Positions 19,398 through 28,038 of a stretch of 42,912 nucleotides of DNA are shown here, piece after piece. Source of the DNA: Paracoccus beibuensis (GTDB lineage Bacteria > Pseudomonadota > Alphaproteobacteria > Rhodobacterales > Rhodobacteraceae). The notes under the pieces are model-generated. The model had not been told where the DNA came from. It did no database searches and saw only the letters and a program-made list of their open reading frames with translations. Position 1 is the first letter of the stretch. Every line of letters starts with the position of its first letter. The DNA lies in assembly GCF_026162625.1 (NCBI RefSeq), contig NZ_JAOTBD010000032.1:1-42912 (forward strand), read 5' to 3'. The position numbers and the translations under genes are program-made.

Positions 19398-20033
19398 CTA
19401 GGGCTGAAGCCGGCCGTCGCCGATCGCGGCCTCCAGCAGATCCACAGCATGCGCCAGCTTTTCGTCGATGACGTGCAGGTACTGCGTCCAGCCGGTCAGC
19501 TCACGAAGCTCGGCCACACCGTCAGAGATGCCGCGCAGCCCGATCAGCGGGACATCGAACATCTGGGCGGCGCGAAGATGGGCGAAGGTCTCCATGTCGA
19601 CCATGTCTTCCTCGACCCGCGCATAAGCCGCTCCGCTGACGATGTTCGCCCCCGTGGACAGGCTGGCCACCGGCAGGCCGGGGATGCGGTGCGGCAGATC
19701 GACCATGCGCGGCAGGTCCAAGAGCGGTGTGCATCCCGGCGCGAATCCCAGAGGAGAGGCGTCCATGTCGCGATAGCCGACCGCGCCGACCTGATAGAGC
19801 TCGGTCTGGACCAGCCGGGCCGACCCTGCCGACCCCAGCGACACGATCAGGCGCGGCAGCGGGTCCATCCGGGTCAGGGCGGCGGTCAGACGCACGGCGG
19901 CCTCGACCGGGCCGATGCCGGTGATCAGCGGGGTGATGCGCGCCTGCAGGGCGGGGCCGTATTCAGGCTTCGCGGCCATGACGAACAGCACAGGAAGGCC
20001 TGCGATCAGGTCGGGCTGGGGCGTCTGGAACAT
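19398..20033 (-). CDS. 5'-methylthioadenosine/S-adenosylhomocysteine nucleosidase-like phosphorylase-family protein
   Basis: A 211-residue member of the nucleoside phosphorylase fold. Visible signs are the N-terminal VLFVMAAKPEYGPAL, the ITGIGPVEAAVRLTAAL glycine loop, SLGSAGS, the VDMETFAHLRAA substrate segment and LRGISDGV with its catalytic-type Asp. It would cleave MTA or SAH to adenine and a thioribose compound. The VDMETFA segment matches MTA nucleosidases better than purine phosphorylases. The start at 20033 is supported by GAGGTGATC. It is divergent from the ZapE-like gene. Confidence 0.8.
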   Translation of the reverse strand: MFQTPQPDLIAGLPVLFVMAAKPEYGPALQARITPLITGIGPVEAAVRLTAALTRMDPLPRLIVSLGSAGSARLVQTELYQVGAVGYRDMDASPLGFAPGCTPLLDLPRMVDLPHRIPGLPVASLSTGANIVSGAAYARVEEDMVDMETFAHLRAAQMFDVPLIGLRGISDGVAELRELTGWTQYLHVIDEKLAHAVDLLEAAIGDGRLQP

Positions 20034-20156
20034 GATCACCTCGGGCAGGTTGCGCCACCGACGTGGCATGCACCCTTGGCAGGGTCAAGCGCGATGCGCC
20101 CTTGCGGCCATGCGCGCCGCTGTGGCAGGGGTTCGCCGTTCTAAAGAGGGGCAGCG

Positions 20157-21254
20157 ATGGGCAAGGTCAGCGATCTTTACCGGCAACGCGTGGCGGCGGG
20201 CGCCCTGCGCGCCGATCCCGCGCAAGAGGCCGTCCTGCCCCACATGGACCGCGTTCTGGACCAGATGCAGGCCGCGCCGGCGCCCAAGCGGTCCGCTTGG
20301 CGGGCCTTCCTGGGCGTGGGCAATCCCGACCCGGCGCCGGGGACGCGCGGGCTCTACCTCTGGGGCGGTGTCGGGCGCGGCAAGTCGATGCTGATGGACC
20401 TGATGGCCGAGGCCGCCGGCGACATCCCCTGCCGCCGCGTCCACTTCCACGCCTTCATGCAGGACATCCAGGCCGGGCTGGACGCTGCGCGCAAGCGCGG
20501 CGAACAGGACACCGTCCGTCCCGTGGCCGAGGCCGTTGCGCGCGAAGCCCGCCTCCTCTGCTTTGACGAGATGCAGATCACCGACATCGCGGACGCGATG
20601 ATCGTGGGGCGGCTGTTCCAGGTGCTGTTCGACCAGGGGGTCGTGGTGGTCACCACGTCGAACCGCGTTCCCGAGGACCTCTACAAGCACGGGCTGAACC
20701 GGCAGCTGTTCCTGCCCTTCATCGACCTGATCCGCCAGCGGATGGAGGTCGTGTGCCTGGACAGCCAGACCGACTATCGCCAGAACCGTCTGTCTGGCGG
20801 GCAGGTCTGGTTCAGCCCGGCCAACGCGGATGCCAAGGCCGCCATCGACAGGCAGTGGTCGGATCTGACGGGCAATGCCGCCCCGACGCCCTGCCGGATC
20901 GAGGTCAAGGGACGCCAGGTCGAACTGGCCGCCTGCGCGGGCCGGGTGGCGCGGTCCAGCTTCTGGGACCTGTGCGGGCGGCCCTTGGGTCCGGCGGATT
21001 ATCTGGCGGTCGCGGATGCCGTGGACGTGCTGATGATCGACGGGGTGCCGCGGCTCTCGGCCTCGAACTACAATGAGGCCAAACGCTTTGTCACCCTGAT
21101 CGACGCCCTCTACGAGGCAGATGTCCGCCTGATCGCCAGCGCCGCCGACGAACCCGAGCAGCTCTACAACGAGGGCGAAGGCAGCTTCGAATTCGAACGC
21201 ACCGCCAGCCGGCTTCGGGAAATGCAGGACGCGGCCTGGGGCGCGCGGGACTAG
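20157..21254 (+). CDS. zapE: Cell division protein ZapE / AFG1-like ATPase
   Basis: A 365-residue AFG1-family P-loop ATPase. Bacterial members (ZapE) act at the division ring and the mitochondrial relative helps quality control. Walker A GGVGRGKS is at 70-77, followed by the HFHAFM segment typical of the family, Walker B LLCFDEMQITDIADAM and sensor-like TTSNRVPEDLY. The C-terminal half has IDGVPRLSASNYNEAKRFVTLID. All ATPase residues look intact. Its TAG overlaps the TAG of the convergent DsbA-like gene on a CTAG palindrome. Confidence 0.93.
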   Translation: MGKVSDLYRQRVAAGALRADPAQEAVLPHMDRVLDQMQAAPAPKRSAWRAFLGVGNPDPAPGTRGLYLWGGVGRGKSMLMDLMAEAAGDIPCRRVHFHAFMQDIQAGLDAARKRGEQDTVRPVAEAVAREARLLCFDEMQITDIADAMIVGRLFQVLFDQGVVVVTTSNRVPEDLYKHGLNRQLFLPFIDLIRQRMEVVCLDSQTDYRQNRLSGGQVWFSPANADAKAAIDRQWSDLTGNAAPTPCRIEVKGRQVELAACAGRVARSSFWDLCGRPLGPADYLAVADAVDVLMIDGVPRLSASNYNEAKRFVTLIDALYEADVRLIASAADEPEQLYNEGEGSFEFERTASRLREMQDAAWGARD

Positions 21255-21868
21255 ACGCCCATCGTCCTGCGCCCGCGGGCGACCAGGTCGCGCATCTCCT
21301 GCGGGGTCATCTCACCGAAGACGGCCTCGTCGCCGCAGATGAAGGTGGGGGTGCCCATCAGCCCCATGTGATCGGCCAGAAGAAAGCTGGTCGCGATGTG
21401 GCTGGACACGGAGTCCGAATCCATCCGCTCTCGCAACTCGGCCGCGGCCAGGCCCACGTCGCGGGCGACGCGCATGACGCTGGCCTCCTCGGCCCGGCCG
21501 CGCATGCCCAGCATCCCGGCATGGAAGCGCCAGTACTTGCCGGTCGGCAGCGACGCCAGCGACGCGCGGGCGGCGAATTCCGATCCCGCGCCGAAGACCG
21601 GCCATTCGCGATAGACGACGCGCAGGTCCGGGTCGCTGCGGACCAGCTGCTGCATCACCGGCAGCATCTTGCGGCAGAACCCGCAGTTGTAGTCGAAGAA
21701 CTCGGTCAGGGTGATGTTGCCGTCGGGATTGCCCAGAACGGGTGCGGTGGGATCGCGTTCCAGCGCATCTCGCAGTTCCTCGGGCATGGGGTTGGCGCGC
21801 TCCTGCGCCAGCGCAGGTAGGGCCACGAACGCACCGGCAGAGGCCAGAAGAAGGCGTCGTGTCGGCAT
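21251..21868 (-). CDS. DsbA-family thiol:disulfide protein, exported
   Basis: A 205-residue periplasmic thioredoxin-fold protein. A signal peptide with twin arginines (MPTRRLLLASAGAFVALPALAQ) ends at about residue 21. The active site is CGFC at 62-65 in FFDYNCGFCRKM, and the cis-proline loop is MGTPTFICG. It is nearer to the single-domain DsbA/ScsC/BdbD-like group than to thioredoxin. It probably forms or repairs disulfides in exported proteins. The start at 21868 has AAAGGAC upstream; the longer frame runs into the divergent intergenic region. Confidence 0.9.
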   Translation of the reverse strand: MPTRRLLLASAGAFVALPALAQERANPMPEELRDALERDPTAPVLGNPDGNITLTEFFDYNCGFCRKMLPVMQQLVRSDPDLRVVYREWPVFGAGSEFAARASLASLPTGKYWRFHAGMLGMRGRAEEASVMRVARDVGLAAAELRERMDSDSVSSHIATSFLLADHMGLMGTPTFICGDEAVFGEMTPQEMRDLVARGRRTMGV

Positions 21869-21924
21869 GACTTGTCCTTTCGCGGCGGGTGCGGTCACAT
21901 GGTCAGCTAACGCGAGGTAACGGC

Positions 21925-22251
21925 ATGCGTAAACCACGGCAGCAGAAAGAGAGGGTCACGATGCCGTCAGACTCCGGCGCCGACCCGGTCTGCCCGCTCT
22001 GCCTGCGCCCGATCCCGCCGGACGTGCCGCAAAGCCGCCACCACCTGATCCCCAAGCTGAAAGGCGGCAAGGGCAGAGAGACGGTCCTGCTGCACCACAT
22101 CTGCCACAAGACGATCCACAAGACCCTGCGCGAGGGCGAACTGGCCCGCAACTTCAACACGGTCGAGGCGCTGCGAAGCCACCCTGAACTGGCACGTTTC
22201 TGGGCATGGATCGCCAGACGCCCGCCGGGATTTACAGGAAAGGTCCGTTAG
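21925..22251 (+). CDS. Small HNH endonuclease-type protein
   Basis: A 108-residue protein with CPLC at 23-26, RHHLIPK at 38-44 and HHICHKTIH at 57-65. These supply a zinc-knuckle-like pair and the conserved histidines of an HNH nuclease fold. No DNA-recognition domain or partner gene is visible, so the target is unknown. The start is uncertain: the ATG at 21925 has GAGG upstream, and another ATG at 21961 follows GAGGG and would give 96 residues without losing the domain. Confidence 0.8.
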   Translation: MRKPRQQKERVTMPSDSGADPVCPLCLRPIPPDVPQSRHHLIPKLKGGKGRETVLLHHICHKTIHKTLREGELARNFNTVEALRSHPELARFWAWIARRPPGFTGKVR

Positions 22252-22310
22252 CCGCTTTGAGATCGGCCGATTCGGGCGCACGCTGGATGCTCAACCAGAA
22301 GGAGCCTGCC

Positions 22311-22511
22311 ATGACCCGCACGATCCTGACCGCCATCGCCCTGGGATGCCTTGCGGCACCGGCCCTGGCGCAATCCTCGGACACGCCCGCACCGGCGCCC
22401 GTCGTGGTCCCTGCTCCCGAGGATGCCCGAACAGAGATGACCCCGCGCCCCGAGACAGCGACTCCGGCCAGCCGGAAGTCCTGCGGGCGCGACCGCCACG
22501 TCATGTCCTGA
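22311..22511 (+). CDS. Small exported Pro/Ala-rich protein
   Basis: A 66-residue protein with a clear signal peptide (MTRTILTAIALGCLAAPALAQ), leaving about 45 residues rich in Pro, Ala and Thr that end in SCGRDRHVMS with one cysteine. AAGGAG stands at ideal distance before the ATG, which argues that it is a real gene. I do not recognise a family. It follows the HNH gene by 59 bases on the same strand and could share its transcript. Confidence 0.65.
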   Translation: MTRTILTAIALGCLAAPALAQSSDTPAPAPVVVPAPEDARTEMTPRPETATPASRKSCGRDRHVMS

Positions 22512-22578
22512 CAGCCCCGGCATCTGCCGCGCTGCCTGGCCTCGAAAAAGGGCGCCGGGGTTGCGACGCCCCTGATGG

Positions 22579-24234
22579 TCAGCGCGTGAACTTCTTGTAC
22601 TTCACACGCTTGGGTTCGACCGAATCCGGCCCGAGGCGGCGGATCTTGTCTTCCTCGTAGGCTTCGAAGTTGCCCTCGAACCATTCCACATGCGCGTCGC
22701 CCTCGAAGGCCAGGATATGCGTGCACAGCCGGTCGAGGAAGAAGCGGTCGTGCGAGATGATCACCGCGCAGCCGGCGAAATCGTCCAGCGCCGCCTCCAG
22801 CGCCTGTAGGGTTTCCACGTCCAGGTCGTTCGTCGGTTCGTCCAGCAGCAACACGTTGCCGCCCGATTTCAGCAGTTTCGCCATGTGGACGCGGTTGCGT
22901 TCGCCGCCCGACAGCTGGCCCACCTTCTTCTGCTGATCGCTGCCCTTGAAGTTGAACGCGCTGCAATAGGCGCGGCTGTTCATCGTCGCATCGCCCAGGG
23001 CGATCAGTTCGGCCCCGCCGCTGATTTCTTCCCACACGGTCTTGCCGTCGGCCAGCGCGTCGCGCGACTGGTCCACATAGGACAGCTGGACGGTGTCGCC
23101 CAGGGTGATGCTGCCCTCGTCGGGCTGCTCGTTGCCGGTTAGCATGCGGAACAGTGTCGACTTGCCGGCGCCGTTCGGGCCGATCACGCCGACAATGCCG
23201 CCGGGGGGCAGGGCGAAATCCAGGTTCTCGATCAGCAGCTTGTCGCCCATCGCCTTTTTCAGGCCGGTGACCTCGATCACCTTGCCGCCAAGGCGTTCGC
23301 CGTTGGGGATGATGATCTGGGCGTTCGACAGCCGTTCCTTTTCGGTCTTGTTGGCCATCTCATTATAGGCGTTGATCCGGGCCTTCTGCTTGGCCTGGCG
23401 GGCTTTGGCACCGGCGCGGATCCATTCCAGTTCCTTTTCCAGGACCTTCTGCTTGGACTTGTCCTCGCGCGCTTCCTGCGCCACGCGCTTGGCCTTGGCC
23501 TCCAGCCACGAGGAATAGTTCCCCTCGTGCGGCAGGCCGCGGCCACGCTCCAGCTCCAGGATCCAGCTGGTGATGTCGTCCAGGAAATAGCGGTCGTGGG
23601 TCACGGTCAGGATCGTGCCCTTGTATTCGATCAGGTGCTTTTGCAGCCAGGCGATGGTTTCCGCATCCAGGTGGTTGGTCGGTTCGTCCAGCAGCAGCAT
23701 GTCGGGCGCTTCCAGCAGCAGCTTGCACAGCGCCACGCGGCGACGCTCACCGCCCGACAGGGTGGTGACATCGGCATCGTCGGGCGGGCAGCGCAGCGCC
23801 TCCATCGCGACGTCGATCTGGCTGTCCAGGTCCCACAGGTTTTCCGCGTCGATCTGGTCCTGCAGGGCCGCCATCTCCTCGGCGGTCTCGTCGCTGTAAT
23901 TCATCGCCAGTTCGTTGTAGCGATCCAGCTTGGCCTGCTTTGCCGCGACGCCCAGCATGACGTTGCCGCGCACGTCCAGCGATTCGTCCAGCTGCGGCTC
24001 CTGCGGCAGGTAACCCACGGTCGCGCCCTTGGCGGCCCAGGCCTCGCCGGTGAAGTCCTTGTCCCAGCCCGCCATGACGCGCAGCAGGGTCGACTTGCCG
24101 GCACCGTTGACGCCGACGACGCCGATCTTGACACCGGGAAGGAAGTTCAGACGGATGTTCTCGAAGACCTTCTTGCCGCCTGGATAGGTCTTGGACACGC
24201 CGTCCATGTGGTAGACGAACTGATAGGACGCCAT
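22579..24234 (-). CDS. ettA: Energy-dependent translational throttle protein EttA (ABC-F)
   Basis: A 551-residue soluble protein with two ABC ATPase domains and no membrane part; it binds the ribosomal E site and tunes early elongation to the ATP/ADP ratio. First Walker A GVNGAGKST is at 41-49 and the second is GPNGAGKST. Signatures are LSGGERRR and LSGGERNR, with LLLDEPTNHLD and LLLDEPTNDLD as Walker B motifs. The charged linker between the domains is present. The start at 24234 has CAGGAG upstream. It is last in a run with rimO and the sulfotransferase. Confidence 0.96.
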   Translation of the reverse strand: MASYQFVYHMDGVSKTYPGGKKVFENIRLNFLPGVKIGVVGVNGAGKSTLLRVMAGWDKDFTGEAWAAKGATVGYLPQEPQLDESLDVRGNVMLGVAAKQAKLDRYNELAMNYSDETAEEMAALQDQIDAENLWDLDSQIDVAMEALRCPPDDADVTTLSGGERRRVALCKLLLEAPDMLLLDEPTNHLDAETIAWLQKHLIEYKGTILTVTHDRYFLDDITSWILELERGRGLPHEGNYSSWLEAKAKRVAQEAREDKSKQKVLEKELEWIRAGAKARQAKQKARINAYNEMANKTEKERLSNAQIIIPNGERLGGKVIEVTGLKKAMGDKLLIENLDFALPPGGIVGVIGPNGAGKSTLFRMLTGNEQPDEGSITLGDTVQLSYVDQSRDALADGKTVWEEISGGAELIALGDATMNSRAYCSAFNFKGSDQQKKVGQLSGGERNRVHMAKLLKSGGNVLLLDEPTNDLDVETLQALEAALDDFAGCAVIISHDRFFLDRLCTHILAFEGDAHVEWFEGNFEAYEEDKIRRLGPDSVEPKRVKYKKFTR

Positions 24235-24288
24235 CGGACTCTCCTGTAATTTGCTGCCTTGTAGGCGATCGGGCGGGCCGATGGAAGG

Positions 24289-25203
24289 TCAGCGGATCTC
24301 GGCCACGAAATTGCAGCCCAGCATGTCGCGCAGCGTATCGACCTGCGGCGCCAGCCGGGCCTCCAGCGCGGCCACGGCTTCGGGCGGGGGCATCAGGCCG
24401 GGGGCATTGGCAAAGACCTTCTTCGTCAGGTTCGCATAGAAGCCGGGGCCGATCCCCAGATGCGCCTCGACGGCGTCCATGACCTTGTGGGGCGCGGCGG
24501 CGATGCGCCCGAAGGGGATCACCAGCATGTCGGGATAGCGCGCCAGCCAGCGCGGCAGATAGGTCGCATAGTCGCCGCGCTCGTCCAGCACCGGGTTCGC
24601 CACCTCGGCCAGCCAGTCGTCCAGCGTCAGGGGCGTTCGCTGTTCGCGCCGCAGGTTCATGCGTAGCTGGGATATGGCGCGATCGACCGGGTGGCGGACC
24701 AGATAGATCACGCGCGCCTTGGGCAAAAGGTCGCGGACGGCCTGCACGCCTTCGTCCGGCAGCGCCGAATATTCCGGCGTAAAGTCCATGGGCATGGCAT
24801 GGGCAGGCGCGGGTGCGAAGATGCGCTTGTACCACTGGTTGTGGAACATCTTGCCGCTGGTGATGGCGGTCAGATAGGCGTCCAGCGCAGGCTCCAGCGG
24901 GACCTGCCGCATCCTGTGGCGGTCGCGGATCTCCTGCGGCTTGTTGCGGTAATGCCAGGCGATCCAGCGGCGGTGTCCGGGCATGTGCTGGTGGTTGAAA
25001 TACTGCACCTCCTTGAAGGGCGGGATCCAGACCTGAGGGTGCTGGCCCAGCATCTGCGCGAGCCAACTGGTTCCGGCTTTCTGCGCCCCGATGCACAGGG
25101 CGCCGGGCTTTCGCGGCCGGCCTACGGGGTCGAAGGCGGGGCTGATGGCCAACGTGGTCACCAGCCGCGCCAGCTGGTCAGTCGCGTCGTCCCCAGAGGT
25201 CAT
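24289..25203 (-). CDS. Sulfotransferase family protein
   Basis: A 304-residue PAPS-dependent sulfotransferase fold. The 5'-phosphosulfate loop is [12 protein letters not shown] (about 37-48), and the 3'-phosphate segment is [17 protein letters not shown] (about 164-180). Both are intact, so sulfate transfer is likely, perhaps to a carbohydrate or lipid; the acceptor is unknown. Its ATG lies 26 bases inside the end of rimO, in another frame, with GAGGCGGGCGACT before it, so translation is probably coupled to rimO. It is unusual to find such a gene between two translation-related genes. Confidence 0.87.
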   Translation of the reverse strand: MTSGDDATDQLARLVTTLAISPAFDPVGRPRKPGALCIGAQKAGTSWLAQMLGQHPQVWIPPFKEVQYFNHQHMPGHRRWIAWHYRNKPQEIRDRHRMRQVPLEPALDAYLTAITSGKMFHNQWYKRIFAPAPAHAMPMDFTPEYSALPDEGVQAVRDLLPKARVIYLVRHPVDRAISQLRMNLRREQRTPLTLDDWLAEVANPVLDERGDYATYLPRWLARYPDMLVIPFGRIAAAPHKVMDAVEAHLGIGPGFYANLTKKVFANAPGLMPPPEAVAALEARLAPQVDTLRDMLGCNFVAEIR

Positions 25204-26545
25204 AGTCGCCCGCCTCGTCCACAGTCACGGTCAGGATATCGCCGGGGGTCAGGCCGTCAAACCCCTGATCGATGAAGAGGTTACCGTCGATTTCCGGCGC
25301 GTCGGCCTTGGTGCGGCAGGTGGCGCCGTCCTGGTCGATCTCGTCCACGATGACCTCAAGCCGCGTGCCGACCTTGGCCTCCAGCTTGGCGGCGCTGATC
25401 GCCTGCGCCTTTTCCATGAAACGTTCGAAACGCTCCTGCTTGATGTCGGGGGCCACATGATCGGGCAGGTCGTTGGCGCGCGCGCCCTTGACGTTTTCGT
25501 ACTGGAAGGCGCCGACGCGGTCCAGTTGCGCCTCGTCCAGCCAGTCCAGAAGGGTCTGGAACTCTGCCTCGGTCTCTCCGGGGTAACCGACGATGAAGGT
25601 GGAGCGCAGGGTGATCTCGGGGCAAATCGCGCGCCACGCCGCGATCTCGTCCAGCGTCCTGGCCGCGGCGGCGGGGCGGGCCATGCGCTTCAGCACGCCC
25701 GGGTGGGCGTGCTGGAACGGGATGTCCAGATAGGGCAGCACCAGCCCTTCCGCCATCAACGGGATCAGGTCGCGCACATGCGGATAAGGATAGACATAGT
25801 GCAACCGCACCCAAACCCCAAGCGAGCCCAGATCGCGCGCCAGATCGGTGATATGGGCGCGGTGGCCACGTTCGGTGTCGTGGCGGCGGTCAAGCCCATA
25901 GGCGCTGGTGTCCTGGCTGATCACCAGCAGTTCCTTGACACCGGCCTCGACCAGCTTCTCGGCCTCTCGCACGACGGCATGGGCCGGGCGGCTGACAAGG
26001 CGGCCGCGCATGTCGGGAATGATGCAGAACTTGCACTTGTGATTGCAGCCTTCAGAAATCTTCAGATAGCTGTAGTGCCGCGGCGTCAGGCTGACCCCGC
26101 TTGCCGGCAGCAGGTCGATGAAGGGATCGGGCCTGGGCGGCACCGCCAGATGCACCGCGTCCAGAACCTGTTCGTACTGATGCGGCCCGGTCACGGCCAG
26201 AACCTTGGGATGCGCGCCGGTGATATAGTCCGGTTCCGCCCCCAGACAGCCGGTGACGATCACGCGGCCGTTCTCGCGCAGCGCCTCGCCGATTGCGTCC
26301 AGGCTCTCGGCCTTGGCGCTGTCCAGAAACCCGCATGTATTGACGACCACGGCATCCGCGCCGTGATAGTCGGCACTGATCGCATAGCCTTCGGCCCGCA
26401 GGCGGGTCAGGATGCGCTCGCTGTCGACCAGCGCCTTGGGGCAGCCCAAGGACACCATGCCGATGGTCGGCTGGCCGTCGCGGCGTTCATCGGGGATGCG
26501 CGCGCGGGCAAGGTCGGGGCGAAGGTCTGGCGGGTTCTGCTGCAT
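25178..26545 (-). CDS. rimO: Ribosomal protein S12 methylthiotransferase RimO
   Basis: A 455-residue radical-SAM enzyme that adds a methylthio group to the conserved aspartate of ribosomal protein S12. The N-terminal cluster cysteines are C35 (SLGCPKA), C71 (NTCGF) and C100 (VTGCLGAEP). The radical-SAM CxxxCxxC is C167, C171 and C174 ([10 protein letters not shown]). A TRAM domain closes the protein. The [15 protein letters not shown] wording separates it from MiaB. The start at 26545 (MQQNPPDL) is preceded by a G-rich stretch; further upstream codons are possible. Confidence 0.95.
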   Translation of the reverse strand: MQQNPPDLRPDLARARIPDERRDGQPTIGMVSLGCPKALVDSERILTRLRAEGYAISADYHGADAVVVNTCGFLDSAKAESLDAIGEALRENGRVIVTGCLGAEPDYITGAHPKVLAVTGPHQYEQVLDAVHLAVPPRPDPFIDLLPASGVSLTPRHYSYLKISEGCNHKCKFCIIPDMRGRLVSRPAHAVVREAEKLVEAGVKELLVISQDTSAYGLDRRHDTERGHRAHITDLARDLGSLGVWVRLHYVYPYPHVRDLIPLMAEGLVLPYLDIPFQHAHPGVLKRMARPAAAARTLDEIAAWRAICPEITLRSTFIVGYPGETEAEFQTLLDWLDEAQLDRVGAFQYENVKGARANDLPDHVAPDIKQERFERFMEKAQAISAAKLEAKVGTRLEVIVDEIDQDGATCRTKADAPEIDGNLFIDQGFDGLTPGDILTVTVDEAGDYDLWGRRD

Positions 26546-26611
26546 CCGCCGCACATAAGCGATTCGCCCGCGCGGGAAAAGACGCAACCGCTGGCCGCCA
26601 GGTGCCCCCTG

Positions 26612-26677
26612 TCACCGCCGCCGCATGAAGCGGCGCAGCATCTTGAAGATCGCGAACCACTTGAACAACCTGTACAT
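26612..26677 (-). CDS. 21-residue cationic hydrophobic peptide, predicted
   Basis: An ATG at 26675-26677 has GGAG exactly 7 bases upstream (GGAGAAAAAAG) and opens a 21-codon frame ending in TGA. The peptide begins MYRLFKWFAIFKML and ends with a run of Arg residues (RRFMRRR). It has six aromatic residues and at least nine basic ones, and could form an amphipathic membrane-binding helix. It sits 66 bases before rimO on the same strand. I have no family for it, and expression is inferred only from the ribosome-binding site and composition. Confidence 0.5.
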   Translation of the reverse strand: MYRLFKWFAIFKMLRRFMRRR

Positions 26678-26802
26678 CTTTTTTCTCCGGTTCAGGGAAA
26701 AGGGTAACGCCGGACATGGCCGGCGGGTTCGGCGGTCGCGCAGGGCGCTCCTGTCGCCGGATCGTGATTTCACCTCCGCCGCGTTTGCGGGATGATGGCG
26801 GC

Positions 26803-27264
26803 ATGAAGATGATCCGCCCCGCCCTGATCCTGATCGCCGCGCTGGCCACAGCGACCCCCGCCCTGTCGCAGGAAGGGATTCGCCGCGCCGGCCCCTTCAT
26901 CGACGTCTGGAACAACCGTGGCGGCAACGTGCTGCAGATGGTCCAGACGCGGCAGGACCTTGCCGGATCGGGCCGGCAGGTGCGCATCCGCGGATACTGC
27001 CGGTCGGCCTGCACGATCCTGACGACGCTGCCGAACGCCTGCCTGGGACCGCGTGCCCGGATCGGGTTCCACGCGCCGCGCATCCCTAACACGCAGATCA
27101 TCCCGCCCTATGTCGACCAGATCATGGGCAACTTCTATCGCGGCAGCATCCGCGACCGCTGGTTCGGCGGCTGGAATCGGTCGATGGAGATGCAGGTGAT
27201 CAGCGCCCGCGAATATGTCCGGATGGACCCGCAGGCGCGCATCTGCGACAGCATCAAGCCGTAG
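26803..27264 (+). CDS. Exported protein resembling COG3904
   Basis: A 153-residue protein with a signal peptide (about 1-22, ending ATPALSQ). The mature part has GNVLQMVQTRQDLAGSG, then YCRSACTILTTLPNACLGPRARIGFHAPR. This pattern, with C66, C70, C80 and H90, resembles the C-x-S-A-C and IGFH segments of COG3904-type proteins, which have a ClpP/crotonase-like fold. It is shorter than the usual family member, and I see no certain catalytic set. I chose the ATG at 26803, immediately before the signal peptide. It is convergent with the ABC permease gene, with only 3 bases between. Confidence 0.7.
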   Translation: MKMIRPALILIAALATATPALSQEGIRRAGPFIDVWNNRGGNVLQMVQTRQDLAGSGRQVRIRGYCRSACTILTTLPNACLGPRARIGFHAPRIPNTQIIPPYVDQIMGNFYRGSIRDRWFGGWNRSMEMQVISAREYVRMDPQARICDSIKP

Positions 27265-27267
27265 GGG

Positions 27268-28038
27268 TCATTCGCGCAGCCGCCAGCCGGTGGCGAAGAT
27301 CCAGCGGATCACGGCCATGCAGACGACGACCATCAGCGCCACGGCGAACAGCGACGTCCCCACCGGCACGTCGGCCAGCCCGAAGAACGCCCACCGGAAC
27401 CCCGAGATCAGGTAGAGCACCGGGTTCAGCTTGGCCACACCTTCCCAGAAGGGCGGCAGCATGCTGGCCGAATAGAAGGCGCCGCCCAGGAAGACCAGCG
27501 GCATGATGACCATCATCGGCACGATCTGCAGCTGTTCGAACGACTTGGCCCACAGCCCGATGATGAAGCCCAGCAGGCTGAAGCCCAAAGACGACAGGAC
27601 CAGGAAGGCCACCATCCAGAACGGGTGCAGGATATGGACGCCCACGAAGACGAAGCTGGTCAGCAGGATCACCAGCGCGATCATGATCGCCTTGACGGCG
27701 GCCGCGCCGACGAAACCCAGGGTGACCTCGATCCAGCCGACGGGGGACACGAGGTATTCGAAGATCGTCCCGCTGAACTTGGGGAAATAGATCCCGAAGC
27801 TGGCGTTGCTGACGGCCTGCTGCAGCACGGTCAGCATCATCAGGCCCGGCACGATGAAGGCGCCGTACTCCACGCCCTCGACCGACTGGATGCGCCCGCC
27901 GATGGCCGCGCCGAAGACCACGAAATAGAGTACCGTCGACAGCACCGGGGAGGCCAGCGACTGCCAGATGGTGCGGAAGAAGCGAGTCATCTCGTGGTGG
28001 AAGATGGCCCAGATGCCGTGCCAGTTCAGCGCGCTCAT
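27268..28038 (-). CDS. ABC-2 type transporter permease
   Basis: A 256-residue inner-membrane protein with an N-terminal cytoplasmic helix (WAIFHHEMTRFFRTIWQSLASP) and about six hydrophobic segments, typical of ABC-2 (YadH-like) permeases. The PVGWIEVTLGFV and LPPFWEGVAKLNPVLYLISGFRW stretches fit the family. Its ATG overlaps the stop of the ATPase gene (ATGA), so the two are translationally coupled and form one transporter. The direction is presumably export. The cargo is unknown. Confidence 0.92.
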   Translation of the reverse strand: MSALNWHGIWAIFHHEMTRFFRTIWQSLASPVLSTVLYFVVFGAAIGGRIQSVEGVEYGAFIVPGLMMLTVLQQAVSNASFGIYFPKFSGTIFEYLVSPVGWIEVTLGFVGAAAVKAIMIALVILLTSFVFVGVHILHPFWMVAFLVLSSLGFSLLGFIIGLWAKSFEQLQIVPMMVIMPLVFLGGAFYSASMLPPFWEGVAKLNPVLYLISGFRWAFFGLADVPVGTSLFAVALMVVVCMAVIRWIFATGWRLRE

